A program made the position numbers and the translations under genes. A stretch of DNA of 64,000 bases, taken from positions 338,523 to 402,522 of the forward strand of contig ML976667.1 in NCBI GenBank assembly GCA_010015655.1, given 5' to 3'. Shown here one piece after another: positions 33,601-45,914 of the stretch. A model generated the notes under the pieces. That model saw only the letters and a program-made list of their open reading frames with translations, was not told the origin of the DNA and did no database searches. Origin of the DNA: Bimuria novae-zelandiae CBS 107.79 (taxonomy: Eukaryota > Ascomycota > Dothideomycetes > Pleosporales > Didymosphaeriaceae). Each line of letters starts with the position of its first letter. Within the stretch, counting starts at the first letter, position 1.

Positions 33601-35340
33601 AATATAACATTTATATATAAACTAGGGTTAGTAAACTCTAGGGCAGATACTTTTTCTTAAAGGGACTAAGACCTGCTAAAGGACAACAGAGATAATAAAT
33701 TAAAGTTAAGGCACTTTACGCTTCTTTAGGAAACTACTAGAAGAAATAGCTTAAAGTCTTTTATCCCCTAAACACCTACTACTATAGAGGAACCTAACTA
33801 TACTAAAACAGATAAGGACCTAGTGCTCGCTCACCTAACACGCCCTAAACTACCCATATTAACCCTTTAAGAAGGCGATAGCCCTGCCAAGCGACGCGAA
33901 CCAGACTTTAACACTATATAGTAAGAGGTAAAACGCAATAAAGATAGTGCGTACAGCAAGATAAAGGTCTATATTAAGAACAGGCTTAGGAAGTTCGAAC
34001 CCAGGTAGAAGTTATCTATTAGTATCTTAAAATATAGTATAGATAACCAAGGGTACCTACGCTATAGGTTAAAATAATAAGTACTAAAATTAAAACCTTT
34101 ATAAATAAAACTAATAGTGGTCGCGTATAGTTTCCTAGCTTTAGGATACTTAAGATAAAAAAAATACCTATAAAATCTTTACTTAAGACTACTTCTTCCT
34201 AGGGATATCTAACTAAGTAAGGCAGTATATTAAGAACTGTAATATTTATAGAAGAACTAAACTATAGAGAGAAGCAAAATAGGGCCTGCTAAAGCCCTTA
34301 CTACTACTTAAATAAGGATAGAAGGATATTATAATAGACTTTATTATTACCCTACCTAAGAGCAATAGCTGCACGAATATTATAATAATTATAGATAGAC
34401 TTAGTAAGGACCCTAAGTTTATTAGTCTCTTAAATTTTAATATACCTACGGTTACGATAGTATTTCTTTAACACTAGGTAGTAGACTACTTTTTCTCCTT
34501 CTCTATTATATTAGACTACGGGGGACAATTCGTGAGCGAATTTTAGACTACACTCTATAAATAAGTAAATATTAACTAAAGACTGTCTACAGCAAAGCAC
34601 CTAGAGACAGACAGATAGATAGAATAAATAAACTCTATCCTTAAAGCCTACCTCTAGGCGTACTATAACTAGTAATAGGATAATTAGATAAAGTAGCTTT
34701 TTATAGCCTAAATAGCTATTAAAGGGCAAGAAGTTATATTAATAGGAGTTAGCTTATTTTTTCTATCCTATAGCTAGAATATTAAACTAGTTAAGAACTT
34801 TAGGGCACGGAGATTAGCCTTAGAGCTTAGAACTAACGTAAAAAAGGCTATAAAGGTAATAATAAAAAAGTTTAAGGAGGTTTTTAACTTTACCTAAGTA
34901 AAAATAATAATAGCCTAATAAGAATAAGAGCGCCTGGCGAACCGTTAACGTAAAAACGCTTTAATTTTAAAGAAAGGAGACAAGATATAGCTAAAGTATA
35001 AGGACTACCTCTAAAACTAATGTCTAAGTAAGAAGCTCGACTAGAAGTAAGGAAAGTTTACTATAAAGAAAGTAATAAACTCTTACATAGTAGAACTAGA
35101 CATCCTGCTAAACATGCACTTAAGGTTCTACGTAAACAGGCTAAAGTTAGCCTTATTAAACCCTCTCCCTAGCTAAACCACTAATAACGCCCAGCCCGAA
35201 GCAATTATAATAAAAAAGAGGAAAGAGAAGTATAGTATAGTTAATATATACAAAGAACGCTAGTCCCGTAAAGGTAAGAAGGTAGAATATCTAGTATAGT
35301 AAAAAAAACTACTCTTAAAGAACTTAAGAACCTTATAGGA
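30650..35340 (+). pseudogene. Gypsy gag-pol relic with chromodomain
   Basis: Plus-strand pieces read through stops. Gag ends in a zinc knuckle near 31,490-31,540 where the first two Cys have become Tyr (FYFYYRDTGHRVKQC). A protease region lies at about 31,700-32,000. RT (about 32,300-32,900) has LFIPLVKKDSETLKIPYSPL, LFTKKPSEGLRFYVNY and a YINNVLIFS site in place of YxDD. RNase H (about 33,270-33,650) has LVLKVDAFS and YFLAKNSLAEYNY. Integrase (about 34,200-34,850) has DFIITLPKSNSCTNIIIIID and LDYGGQFVSEF. A chromodomain-like stretch is near 35,200-35,340. Dozens of TAG/TAA codons replace Trp and Gln. Non-functional. Confidence 0.82.
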
Positions 35341-35539
35341 ACCTTAACTAAGCTACTACGTTAGACTATTAGGAGAAGTTTACTAAGCTATATTAAAATT
35401 ATAATAGAAAACTCCTAATAGGATTCTACTATAATATCCCCTAAATTAGCTTCTATTAGGGCCTAAAGGAGGCTCTACGATGCCTGCCTCGCTAAACTAA
35501 AAAACCTAGCTAAATAAAAGTGTCTAAGATAAGGGTAGG

Positions 35540-35781
35540 TGTTGGCTTCAAACCTGCGCAACACTACTACGGCTTTCACCGCCATATAGTTTGCCTGCGG
35601 TTTATTGCGCAGTTTGCCTGTGGTTTGTTACGCTAGTCCTAATTAGGCTAGCAAGGGACAAACCACGCTCGATAAATACTTTTTATAATAGCCTACTATA
35701 ATAGATCTGCAATTAAGAATTAAATTAATACTACATCGTTGCAACGAAGTCTTGATCCAACAGCCTATTGCCGTATTAACA
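35540..35781 (+). repeat. Copia 5' LTR
   Basis: 242 bp, starts TGTTGGCTTCAAACC and ends GTATTAACA. Its 3' (inner) third is AT-converted relative to the right copy. Confidence 0.9.
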
Positions 35782-36069
35782 CTGATCAGTGGTTGCTACA
35801 CCACAGATCGGTAAGATATACTATGTACAGGGAATCTCAGCGCACGTTTCAGGCTAAGTATTCTGGCGATAGAAGCGGTTAGCGCATGCCTCCTCCCCTA
35901 CCAAGGCCCAGGATACAGCATCGCTAGTGCGAAGTACAGGTACGACAAGCTCACTGCTATCCTGTATCAGGATCAGCGGCGCCTCGTATTTAAAGAATCT
36001 CTCCGCCTGGATTGTCCCTACCAAGACTCAGTTCGGAAGGAGATTTGCGTCAACCACGCTAACTCTTGT

Positions 36070-39000
36070 TAAATTACACCAATCACAGGCCTATATCTAA
36101 AACGCTATTATAAAGTACACCTAAACAAAGGATTGCTCGTAGTACCTAGATAAGACAATCTATAAGGACTAGTACGCTAACTAAGATTTTAACATTGCTA
36201 ACGCCACCGTTAATACAGATAAACTTAACACTATAGTTATTAACTAGATAATACAGGTGGAAGAAGATAACATATTCGATCTATTTTTACTACTTAAGTT
36301 TAAGGAGTATTTTAAGAATTTTACCTGTAATCTCTTTAACAGCATTAATAAGCGTATTTAAAAAGCACTTAAAGAGCTCCTTCGCTAGCAAGGCATCTAT
36401 ATTAAGTAGGGTAATAGTAATAATCTCCCTAACTAATTCGCAGAACTCCTTACATTAACCACCGTCCTAAAATAGCCCGCTAAGCATTTTAAGCTTATAA
36501 GGCTCTGCGAAGGCTTTAAGTACCACTAGATTATAGATAATAAAGAATAATAGCGGCAGTAGCGAGCTCTGCTAGGTAGAGGATTATTATTATTATTATA
36601 ACCTAGATTTACGCCTGTGTAGAACAACTCTTATTTACTTACTAACCTCGCCAAGTTATACACGCTAGAGTAGAAGTATTCAGGTAATAAATACGACATC
36701 CTTAAGACGAAGATTAAGGTGTTTAACGACCTCTGCACCAAGGTTAGGATTAATAAGAATAAGTAGTATAAAATAGCACTTTCTATTATGCTTACTAGTT
36801 AAGCGTTTTAGTATTACTATAATTATATTACTCCCTAGGCGCTTACGCTTACTTATAATATAATGCTTAACAAGCTGCGCACGTACTTTAACACTACACA
36901 AGCTTATTAGATATACCTCTAAAAGTGGTATAGCACTACGCTTAAGAGCGTTATAACTGCTAACCCTAAGAAAGACCCTATAGAGTGTCTTAAAATAGTT
37001 ATTAGTAAGATAAACATGCTCTATTAGGCACTATTATAGGACTAGGGTAAGAGCTATAATTAGCATTTGCTTGCGTAATAGCTCCTTAGCGCATATCGTA
37101 GTATTAAAGCAACTACTATAGCTTGCTTAAAGCTAGCGACTATATTTAAAGGTGTCGCTATAGATCTCTGCAACGTAGTTAGCATATGGTTGAGCTATTA
37201 TCCTAATAGCCAGTTTCTATTACGAGATATAGATAAGTAGTATTACACTCATTGCCGCTATATTCGCAATAATTAATAAGCTATAGGATTATTAGATAAT
37301 AACTACTATAGCTACTACTATTAAGGTTAAGGCGGATCGCGCGGCAATCAATTTAATAATAATAATTATTAGTTCAACTACTTAGGCAATCGCCGCAACA
37401 AGACATGCTTTATCTATAAGTAGCCTAAGTGCTAGTTAACTTGATACTTAAAGAAGGAGCGCATGGAGCATCGCCAACGCTATAACTAATACGCTTAAGA
37501 TAATCCTAATGCCTTAAGCTATAAAGTATTTCTCGCTAGCTATAAAGGCATAGAGCTTAAAGACAGCGACGGTAGCGATAATAATGCTAGTAATAATAAT
37601 ATTAAAGTATATTTTACTAACTAAGTCTACTTAACTACATCCTGCGGTAAGGTTAACGGCGACGCTATTGTCTCTAGCCTTAATAACGCTACCGCACTTT
37701 ATGCAATCACAGGTAATAATCCTTATATTTTTAATAAAGTAAATAAAGATGCTTAACTCTTTTTATTTAATTTACGCTACGGCGCAGATATCTTTTAAGG
37801 TATTATACCTAATACTAGTGTAGCTAGTGTCTTAACTACTAATAAGACACAAGTAAAGGCGCTGCAACGTATCTAACTATCTATAGTTATTAATAAGTCT
37901 ACTGCAGGACGTTGTCAAATCTAATTTAGAGATAATCTAAAGTGTTTCTCCCTTAGCGACGTTAATATTAGCACGCTATTTAGTATAATCACCTTTATAG
38001 TAATACTAACTAACACACTATTTCTACTCTGCTTAAATAATATAGATTATTATAGTATCTTCTTTAACAACATCGATAATATGCTTGTTTAAGGTGGCAA
38101 AGAATTCCTAATTGTCCGTAAATAGGAACATCCATGGCTCCTGCTTAATAAACAAGAGACCGTTGTCTACTACTTAACTAAGACTAAGCTACGCTAGCTT
38201 TACTAACGCTTTAGCTATCCTGCTACTAGACAACTGCACAAGATCCTTAGCAAAGCAGGCTATAAAGACATTAATAAGGATATTATTAATCGCATTAATA
38301 AGTACTATTACTAGTGTCAAATCCATAGCAAAGCACCTAGCCGTTTCCGCTTTACTATTCGCGATAACATGGACTTTAACATATGCGTTATTATTAATGT
38401 AATATATATTAATTAGAAACCAGTGCTCTACGTAGTTAATAAAGCTATAGCTTTTTAAGCTGCTCGATTTATGCTAAATATTTAGGTAAACACTACTTGG
38501 GATCTCTTTCGCGCCATGTGGATCGACATGTACGTTAGTCCTCTTAACGTTATTAAGACAGATGCTGGCAAGAACTTTATTACTAATAAGTTTATTAATA
38601 ACGCCACGTTACTTGTAATTAAGGTTAAGAAAGTCCTAGTAAAGGCACATTATTTAATTAGTAAGGTTAAGCGCTATTATGCTCCTATTCGCCGTGCTTA
38701 TAGGGTGATCTTTATAGACGTTAGACGTATAACCGCTCCTGGATATATCTTGCAAATGGCTGTCAAGGCTGTTAATAACACCGTAGGTCCTAATAGACTT
38801 GTCCTAACTCTTCTTGTCTTTAGAGCATATCCTTGCCTGTTAAAGAAATCACTACTATTACTATCTATTACCGCTCGCGGCGCTGCAGTGCGCAAAGCAA
38901 TAGCTAAAGTGCGTAAGATTAAGGCAAAGCGCTAAGTTAATAAGGCTCTTATAACTTATAATAGTCCTAACGTAACTAATATCTTACTATTGCCTATCCT

Positions 39001-40870
39001 AAGCAGCGTTAAGGTCTAGTAAGAGAACTATAGATAGTCTAGCCCGCATTAGATAATCGCCCTCCACGTTAATAAGTAATCCGTGGTTATTAAAATTAAT
39101 AATAAATAAGTTACCTTTCTTATTACCGCAGTGCGCCCGTATTATGTAAATAATATAACTATTATTACCCCTCCCGCAGAGGACGAGGATAATAGTAGCT
39201 CTAATAATAATTTTACTCTTATTATAGAGGAGCCCGCGCCTAAGCGTAAGCGTAATAGGCTAAAAGGCTTAAGAAATAAGCTAAAACCTAATAAAGTTAT
39301 AACTACTATAGTTAACTTTAATTAATGTAAGCGTGATGATCTTGTCCTGGCTAAGAAGCTATAAGTAGTTAGCAAGATTATAATACTAAGATAATTATTT
39401 AAAGTATCTATAAAGGCAGAGATTAACGCCCTTATAACATAAGGTGTTTTTTACTTCGAGAAGTATAGTCCTTACTATTATAATAAGGTCCGTATCTTTA
39501 AGTTACGCATTGTTAATAAAGTTAAAGGCAAGACTACTAATCGCCTGTATAAGAAGTCCTGTCTTGTTATCTAAGAATACGCTAATAATAATAAGAAGCT
39601 TGTCCTAACACAGTCTCCCACTATCTAGCGTGCAAGCCAGCGTGTGATTATCGCTCTAGCACCATCACTGTTAAAGCTAGGCATGTACCTCTGGCTCCGT
39701 GACATCACTCAGGCCTATACGCAATCGGATGATCCACTCCAGCGTACTATTATGGCTAACATACCAGCCCAGCTCAAGGAAAGTTATCTAACAAACATAG
39801 TTATAGTTATTATTAAGCCGCTGTACGGCATTGCTAAAGCAGGTGCCTATTAGTGGTTAACGTACAATAAACACTACACTAAGACTCTCTATATAGTAAC
39901 ATCTACTTATAATTTATACCTACTTATTAGTAAGGCTAATAGTAAGTGCTTTAGCATTATTAGCATGCAAACTAACGACACGCTTAGTCTGTCTAACAAA
40001 GCTTTTATAGACTTTAAGGACTAAGAGCTACGTTTTAAGGCCAAGCCTAAGTAGTTTCTCTTACTAGACGCGTAAATTAACTTTAATAGCTACATTATTA
40101 AGCTTAATAATAATAATCGCGCTATTACTCTACGCTAGAAGAAGCAAGGCGAGAAGCTAGAAATAGCTAATAATAAGTAATTATATATTTAATAGCGCGC
40201 TTAAGGTGCTTACATTACGATAATCTATTAACCTAAGGCGAGCTTTAACCTCGCCGCCATAGCCTAAGCGAGTGAGCCCATAAAAGAAGAAATTACTAGA
40301 TTAAATAAGCGCATTATTTAGTAAAAGGAGAATATTACTCGCGGCCTTAACTTTATCCTACTAGACTTAAGTAACTTAAAGCTATACGCCTTTATTAACG
40401 CATTATTTACTAATAATAAGGACATGTTATTATAAATAGGCTTCGTGATTACGCTTAGTAATAAGACTAAAGATAGCAATTGTAACTTTAAGTTTACTAG
40501 TAATATTATCTACTAATTATCTATTAAGTGTAAGCGCGTCACTCGTAGCGTCCTTATATCTAAAATTTACGCGATGGCTTATAGAGTCGATATTATAATT
40601 ATAATTAGCGGTATAATTAATATAATTATGTAGTAACTTAACCTCCCTAATATCTCTATCGTCGTGTGCACTAACTCACGCTCCTTATATAATTACCTTA
40701 TTAAGCTTAGCACTACTAAGGAGAAGCGCCTTATAATTAATATTATAGCTCTACGTAAGGCCTATAAGCGCAATAATCTTATAGACATCCGCTAGATTAA
40801 TAGACGTGATAATCTAGCAGACTTAATAACTAAGGCTGGCTTTAACTTAGCTATAGAGTATCTTATTAAC
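36070..40870 (+). pseudogene. Copia gag-pol relic
   Basis: Order read through stops: gag (about 36,070-37,500) with a knuckle remnant near 37,405; GAG-pre-integrase (about 38,090-38,350); integrase (about 38,370-39,000) with DMYVSPLNVIKTDAGKNFIT and RYYAPIRRAYRVIF. RT begins near 39,640 with IALAPSLLKLGMYLWLRDIT and QAYTQSDDPLQRTIMANIP, then KPLYGIAKAG. RNase H lies at about 40,440-40,870 with KCKRVTRSVLISKIYAM. Short open stretches survive in integrase and RT. The damage is transitions to TAG/TAA. Confidence 0.82.
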
Positions 40871-41115
40871 TATAACTAGCTTAAGCTTTGCGTGTAAGGC
40901 TAGGTCAATCGTGCTAAAGTTAACACCCCAAAGTACAATTACGATAGTAAGAAGTAGTAAGTCTGTAAAAGGAGCAGCGAGATAGGCACTAAGAGGATGC
41001 GCACCAGCGCTAGTCCGGTTAGAAAACTAGTAACTGTTACAGATTATGTTTTATTACAGATTTGAGCGTTCTAGGCTGAACTGGCCACATGTAGCATAAA
41101 AGAAAAGATAGTTAG

Positions 41116-41357
41116 TGTTAGCTTCAAACCTGCGCAACACTACTACAGCTTTTACCGCTATATAGTTTGCCTATAGTTTATTGCGTAGTTTGCCTGTGGT
41201 TTATTACACTAGTCCTAATTAGGCTAGCAGGGGACAAACCACGCTTGATAAATACTTCTCACAACAGCCCACCACAATAGATCTGCAATCAAGAATCAAA
41301 TCAATACCACATCGTTGCAACGAAGTCTTGATCCAACAGCCTATTGCCGTATCAACA
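41116..41357 (+). repeat. Copia 3' LTR
   Basis: 242 bp, starts TGTTAGCTTCAAACC and ends GTATCAACA. Here the 5' (inner) part is AT-converted and the 3' part is intact, the mirror image of the left copy. Confidence 0.9.
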
Positions 41358-41362
41358 GTAGG

Positions 41363-43146
41363 AACAATATTAATAAGGGATAAAGTTAAGTATTAGGGAA
41401 GAAAGTTAAGAAGGAATCCTAAAAAAGTAACTTAAAAAACCCTTAAAACTACTAGAAATAATAAAGGGACTAAATAATTTCTATAGTAGTAAGAGATAAC
41501 CCTTACGAAAGAAGTAAGCCTTAGAAGCAAACTAAAGTAAGAAGGAAAAAGGAACTAGGTAAAAGAGGTATCTTTAGCTATTAAAGGAATAGCAAAACCC
41601 TCTTTAATAACGTTTAGGTCTACTTCTTCGCCTTCTAACATACTACTAGGGTTAAAGAAGCTATTATCCTCCTTACTTAAGCACTCTTTAATTATAATAG
41701 CCTAAAGTCGCTAGTGTAAGCCCTAGTAGACTTAAGTAGGCACATTAGCTCCCGCAAGGATATTATCTATTATTTAAAGATTATTTATTATAATGCCCTT
41801 ATCCACCACCACGAACTTACTAGAGAGCTATATAATATTAGCCTTAAAAGATAGCTTTATTATTTAAAAGAAACTTATAAAAAGGTTCTTACACTTTTAA
41901 TAAAATGCTTTAAAGTTAGTAGCATAAATTTAAAGAAGATTAAAAGTTTTTTTAACTATAACAGTAATGCGCTCTAAGAGCTAAATAGCCTTAAAAAAAG
42001 TAATAGGGCTTAAAGTAGTAATAGTTTTGCTCTTAAAGGAGGTATAGTAATTAATAATAGCAACCTTACGAGCAGAATAGAATGCGTTAAAGTTAATAAA
42101 AAAGGCCTTTTATTCCTAACTACTCTTTAAAATCTTATTTATAAGGTAGCCTATACTAATAACTATAATATTAGCGAACTCTTCGCGGCTAACTTTATTA
42201 AGGATAGGCTAAATCTAGGTAGGGGAAGAAGTTAGTAGAGCACACCTTAAAGTTATCTAAAATAAGTTAGACTAAAGCATACTTATCTAGTATAGCTAAT
42301 AAGCTTATAGGTATAGCACTTCTTGCAGGACACCGTCTTGCCCGCTAGCACCTACTAATAAACGCGTCTATAGGTAATATAATTAATATACTAGCGCTTG
42401 ATTATCGCGCGTAGCAAGATTAGACCCTAAGAACTAAGCTTGTTAAGTTAGCGAGTGCGCACACCTAGGCTAATAAAGAACTAAGAAGGAGGTTAGAAAA
42501 GTAAAGAAGCAAGTTAGAAAGTAAGAAAAAGTAAAAAAAGCGTAAAAAAGGATCTAGAACTTACTTTATAAGCTTTAAAAAGACTAAACTTCTTAGTAAG
42601 CTAGCTAAGAAGGATTGCGCTAGCGTTAGATATAGTAGCTTTATTTTAAGAAAGCTTAGTCTTCTTAAGTTAGTAGTTAAGTAATCGCGACGGGGACAGG
42701 CCTTTTTTTATATTATTATTAGAGTTAGTAGCACGCCTCTAACGATTAGGCATTTTTATTACGCGGCTATTACGCAAAGGGCTAGCTATTTTATTAAAAT
42801 AGTAAGGGGAATTAGGTCGCGAAGTTAGGGAAGACTAGGTTAAAAGTAAGACGTTATAGCGCACGAAGTTAAGCTAAAAAAAGAGAAAAAGCTTAAAAAA
42901 GTAAGGTCTAAAAGCTAAGTAAGAAGCGATTTTATATATATAATAATAAGTAAACGCACTAGCACGAACACACTACTATAGTAATTACTTATAGCAAAGA
43001 TATAAAATTAGACACGCGAGAATAGAACTAGTAAAAGGTTTATAATAGTAAGAGGATTATAAGTAGATAATAAAATAATCGCGAAGCTATATAAATAAGA
43101 TAAGACGCAGAGATTTTTTTTACCTTTAATAAAGGGAAGGGAGGTA
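41363..43146 (+). other. Gypsy 3' segment beyond the chromodomain
   Basis: About 1.8 kb of the Gypsy element between the Copia insertion and the 3' LTR. Unusually long for a 3' untranslated region. AT-rich. A plus-strand stretch near 42,300-42,560 keeps Cys-containing and K/R-rich segments (STSCRTPSCPLAPTNKR, then KKEVRKVKKQVRK), hinting at an extra, decayed coding region. No family could be named. Confidence 0.4.
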
Positions 43147-43307
43147 TATAATAGGCTACGCCTAATTATTACCTTAGATCCTTAACACTTAGTTATGCGA
43201 ACCCTAGATATATAAGTTTAACGCCTAAAGCTTAACTTCGGACTCTCTATTAAATTTATAAGTATTCTTCTAGCACCTTTGGCTCCTTGAGCACCCAGCC
43301 CCTTATA
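43147..43307 (+). repeat. Gypsy 3' LTR
   Basis: 161 bp, contains AGGCTACGCCTAATTATT and ends CCTTATA, followed by the AAATA duplication. Confidence 0.85.
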
Positions 43308-45298
43308 AAATATAGGCTCTACTTTAAGCTTCTATATAAGAAGATTACGAAGTATAGTATAGAGCCTTAGTAAATATATAATATAGATAAGAAAGGCTTC
43401 CTTCTTGGTATTACTAGCTACTTAAAAAGAATCTTTTATAGGCCTCTATTTTAGAGTTACTAAGTTAAGCAGGCTATATAGAATAGTAGTTATAAGTATA
43501 TCTTACTTATAGCGTGTATATATACTAATAAATCTGCCCTAGAGCTATCTCTTATATATTAGTCTAACTCTTAAAGCCTATAGTTAAGCTAGATAGAGGA
43601 AATTAATTCTTAACACTATATAGCTTTTATTACCTTGTTTACCTTAGGGTGGTTAAACAATTAGATAGGGCTAATATAGCTAGAATAGGTATTTAATTAC
43701 TATATAAAGGAAAAAGCTAAAAAAGCCTAATAAGTATATAAATTTTAATTCTTAATAGCTGTAGATCTTACGTTACTATAGATTTTATTAACTACTATAA
43801 TTAGAATAAGATCTTTTTTATAATATTTCCTTTTTATATAACTTATACGTTATAGCCTCTTAATATTTATATATTTAAGTCTTTCTTAGCTATATACTTA
43901 GATAAGCTATTAGCCTTCTTTTATAAAAGCTAAGGACTATCCTTTATTATAAAAAGAGACTTTTTAGCCTATTTTAAAGTGCCTATATAAGGTTAATAAA
44001 TTTACTATTAATCTATAAGTCTTTTAAAGCTATAAGTATTTTACTACTTAATCTAGACGCTATTCTTAAGAGGCTTAATATGTATCGACGCAGGTCACTC
44101 AAAGGATCGATGTTGGCGTATCTCTTAGCAGAGGCATATGGGAGTGCGTGTATAAGAATGTAGCCTCGAATGAATTAAGTGCCTATAGGCCTGGTACGAA
44201 AGGATACGGAAAAGGTACTGAACTACAAAGGCCCCAAGCTCCTCTAAATACACCTCTTCCCAGATGGCTAGCTAGCACATAACTGCCATAGGTTGACCGT
44301 CGGTCTGATGGATCCGAAATAGGTCCGAATCGGATTCGTAGTTCCCCATCGGTCTGATAGATCCGAAATTGGTCCGATACGGATGAGTGTCGGTTTTCGG
44401 ATGATCTCGAATCCTGTCTTGACTGGCCAAGGGTTCTCGTGTCGACGAGCGATTGTTCCTGTTACATAATAAGGATAATCTACTTAAGTAAGGATTATAA
44501 AAGAGCTTTACGTTAGTACTTAGCGCGTTAAATTAGTGTAAAATAAAGTATTTACTATACTCTATTATTAAAAATCTAGCTACGAATAAGTCGCGCAAGC
44601 TTAGCTAAATAATATACTTAATTTTTATATAAAAGTAACTCCTAGAGTATAAAAATTTATGTCTATAAAATACGCTTATAAATAAGAAATAGTATTAAAT
44701 AAAGAATAAAACTCTACCTTAACAGTAACCTAATAAGTAGTATAAAGGAGTAGTTTTTTAATTACTTATTTAAGTGTAAAGAGCACGCGATTCTCTTAGT
44801 AAATAAAAAACTTAAAAAAAATAGTTATAACTTTAAAAAAGTTAGTAATAAGCGATTAGGATAGCTAATAAGTAACTTAAAATTTAATTACTATAAAAGA
44901 AGCGCGTTGTATAGGTAATAGCTAAAAATATACACGCTAAAAAGAAGGCTAATTAGACTACTAAGTAACGCCTTAATTAATAGGCTTATAAGACTTAAAA
45001 GTAACTTTAGAATTATATTAAATTATTTAAAAAGGGTAATTAAAAAGCTCAAAAGGTTACTTATAAATTTATCAATAAAAAAAGGTTGTACTAGCACCTA
45101 TACGCGTTAATAAAATTATATTTACTTTATAAACGCCTTTATCGCGTAGAGGTTAAATTATTAGAATAGTAAGTAGATATTCATAATCTAAGTAGCTAGT
45201 AATTATTAACAAGTCTAAGAGACCTTAACTCTAGAAAATCTTATAATAAAAGCTATTATATAGAGCTCTAAGTCTTATATTATTGACCATAGATTTGG
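43308..45298 (+). pseudogene. pogo/Fot1 transposase, C-terminal part
   Basis: Resumes exactly at the Gypsy duplication with KYRLYFKLLYKKITKYSIEP, YIYNIDKKGFLLGI (first catalytic D region of DDE_1), KRIFYRPLF, ACIYTNKSALELSLIY and GLI-LEWVF-like segments; the later DDE region is visible in outline to about 44,060. A solo LTR interrupts it at 44,081-44,466. Beyond 44,470 the sequence is AT-rich with no further clear motif. Confidence 0.7.
44081..44466. repeat. Solo LTR, not RIP-mutated
   Basis: A 386-bp GC-normal island in AT-rich DNA, starting TGTATCGACG and ending CCTGTTACA, with the duplication TAATA on both sides (44076-44080, 44467-44471). Contains an imperfect 30-bp direct repeat (TCGGTCTGATGGATCCGAAA and TCGGTCTGATAGATCCGAAA). 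The size, ends and duplication fit a solo LTR of a retroelement not otherwise seen here. Confidence 0.75.
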
Positions 45299-45347
45299 TG
45301 TTGGGTGGCGCGAAATCTGACGCGGTGCACGATCTGCCAAGACACGG
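45299..45347 (-). repeat. pogo right inverted repeat
   Basis: 49 bp, reverse complement starts CCGTGTCTTGGCAGATCGTG; followed by TA. GC-normal. Confidence 0.9.
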
Positions 45348-45349
45348 TA

Positions 45350-45914
45350 TGCAAGAACAAGGTGTCTTGTCCGCTAGCTTTTACTTGTAACGCGTTAATG
45401 AATTCACACATACTGCTTTTCTGTGAGTGAGTTGGATAAAAATGTGCAAGACATCCCTTGGGGTTCGAGGTATCGTAGTGTCCTAGGCCATTCCGGGTGT
45501 GAATAATTCGTGTCGTTTTTGTGCATTCTTCCCAGCCTCCACCTGTCAGATGTCGCTTTGGTGCACCACGCCGTTTCGTAACTAGCGTTTCGAAACCTAA
45601 CGGCACATCATCCCGTTCCATCCACTCACTGCTGACACTTGAGCCTAGGTGTAAATTTAACCCGTTTTCATCTTAGTGTCTTCCCGACCACGCGTCCGAT
45701 GGGGCGGCAATGTGGCTATGCTGTCACATGCCCAATTAGCACGAGCCCTATCGGAAGCAGCACCACATCGTCATGGAACCCGTATTTTCCGCTGCAATCT
45801 CTCGTTCGCTTCAACCTCAGGCTTCCGATTTCCTCGTGGCACCCTTTTCGGTACCACTTGTTTGCGCCCACGTCGTCAACCCCACTCGATTCGACTGTAC
45901 TGTCATGCGTTGAA
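45350..45914. other. Border between transposon nest and gene-rich region
   Basis: No gene supported. Composition returns to normal at once after the pogo end. It would contain the promoter of the small secreted protein gene. Confidence 0.4.

Larger units (their letters stand above)
35540..41357 (+). mobile_element. Copia LTR retrotransposon nested in Gypsy
   Basis: Two 242-bp LTRs (TGTTGGC...AACA) are flanked by the duplication GTAGG (35535-35539, 41358-41362). Length is 5.8 kb and the coding strand is plus. The outer edges of the LTRs keep normal composition although the surrounding Gypsy DNA is AT-shifted, so it probably inserted after the Gypsy copy was mutated, and was then hit by RIP itself. 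Confidence 0.9.
29991..43307 (+). mobile_element. Gypsy (Ty3) chromodomain LTR retrotransposon, nested
   Basis: Two 161-bp LTRs (29,991-30,151 and 43,147-43,307) begin TATAAT and end TTATA, probably TGTAAT and TTACA before RIP. They are flanked by the 5-bp duplication AAATA (29986-29990, 43308-43312). The pol order is Gypsy type (protease, RT, RNase H, integrase, chromodomain). The element is interrupted near its 3' end by a Copia element (35,540-41,357); without it the length is about 7.5 kb. Confidence 0.88.
29505..45347 (+). mobile_element. pogo/Fot1-type DNA transposon, host of nested insertions
   Basis: The ends are 49-bp inverted repeats (CCGTGTCTTGGCAGATCGTG..., 29,505-29,553 and 45,299-45,347) flanked by TA (29503-29504, 45348-45349). 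The transposase frame is split by a Gypsy element at 29,991-43,307. Removing that element and one copy of its AAATA duplication joins the two halves in frame. A solo LTR sits at 44,081-44,466. Without the inserts the element is about 2.1 kb, normal for Fot1-type elements. The inverted repeats are GC-normal while the coding part is heavily AT-shifted, so only the repeated coding region looks RIP-hit. Confidence 0.88.

Noticed and set aside
38516..38935. Functional 139-residue protein gene
   Set aside because: Open fragment of the Copia integrase; flanking frame is full of stops.
9108..45347. Giant Starship-type element
   Set aside because: No tyrosine-recombinase captain gene or cargo layout seen; boundaries are explained by ordinary transposons with TA or 5-bp duplications.
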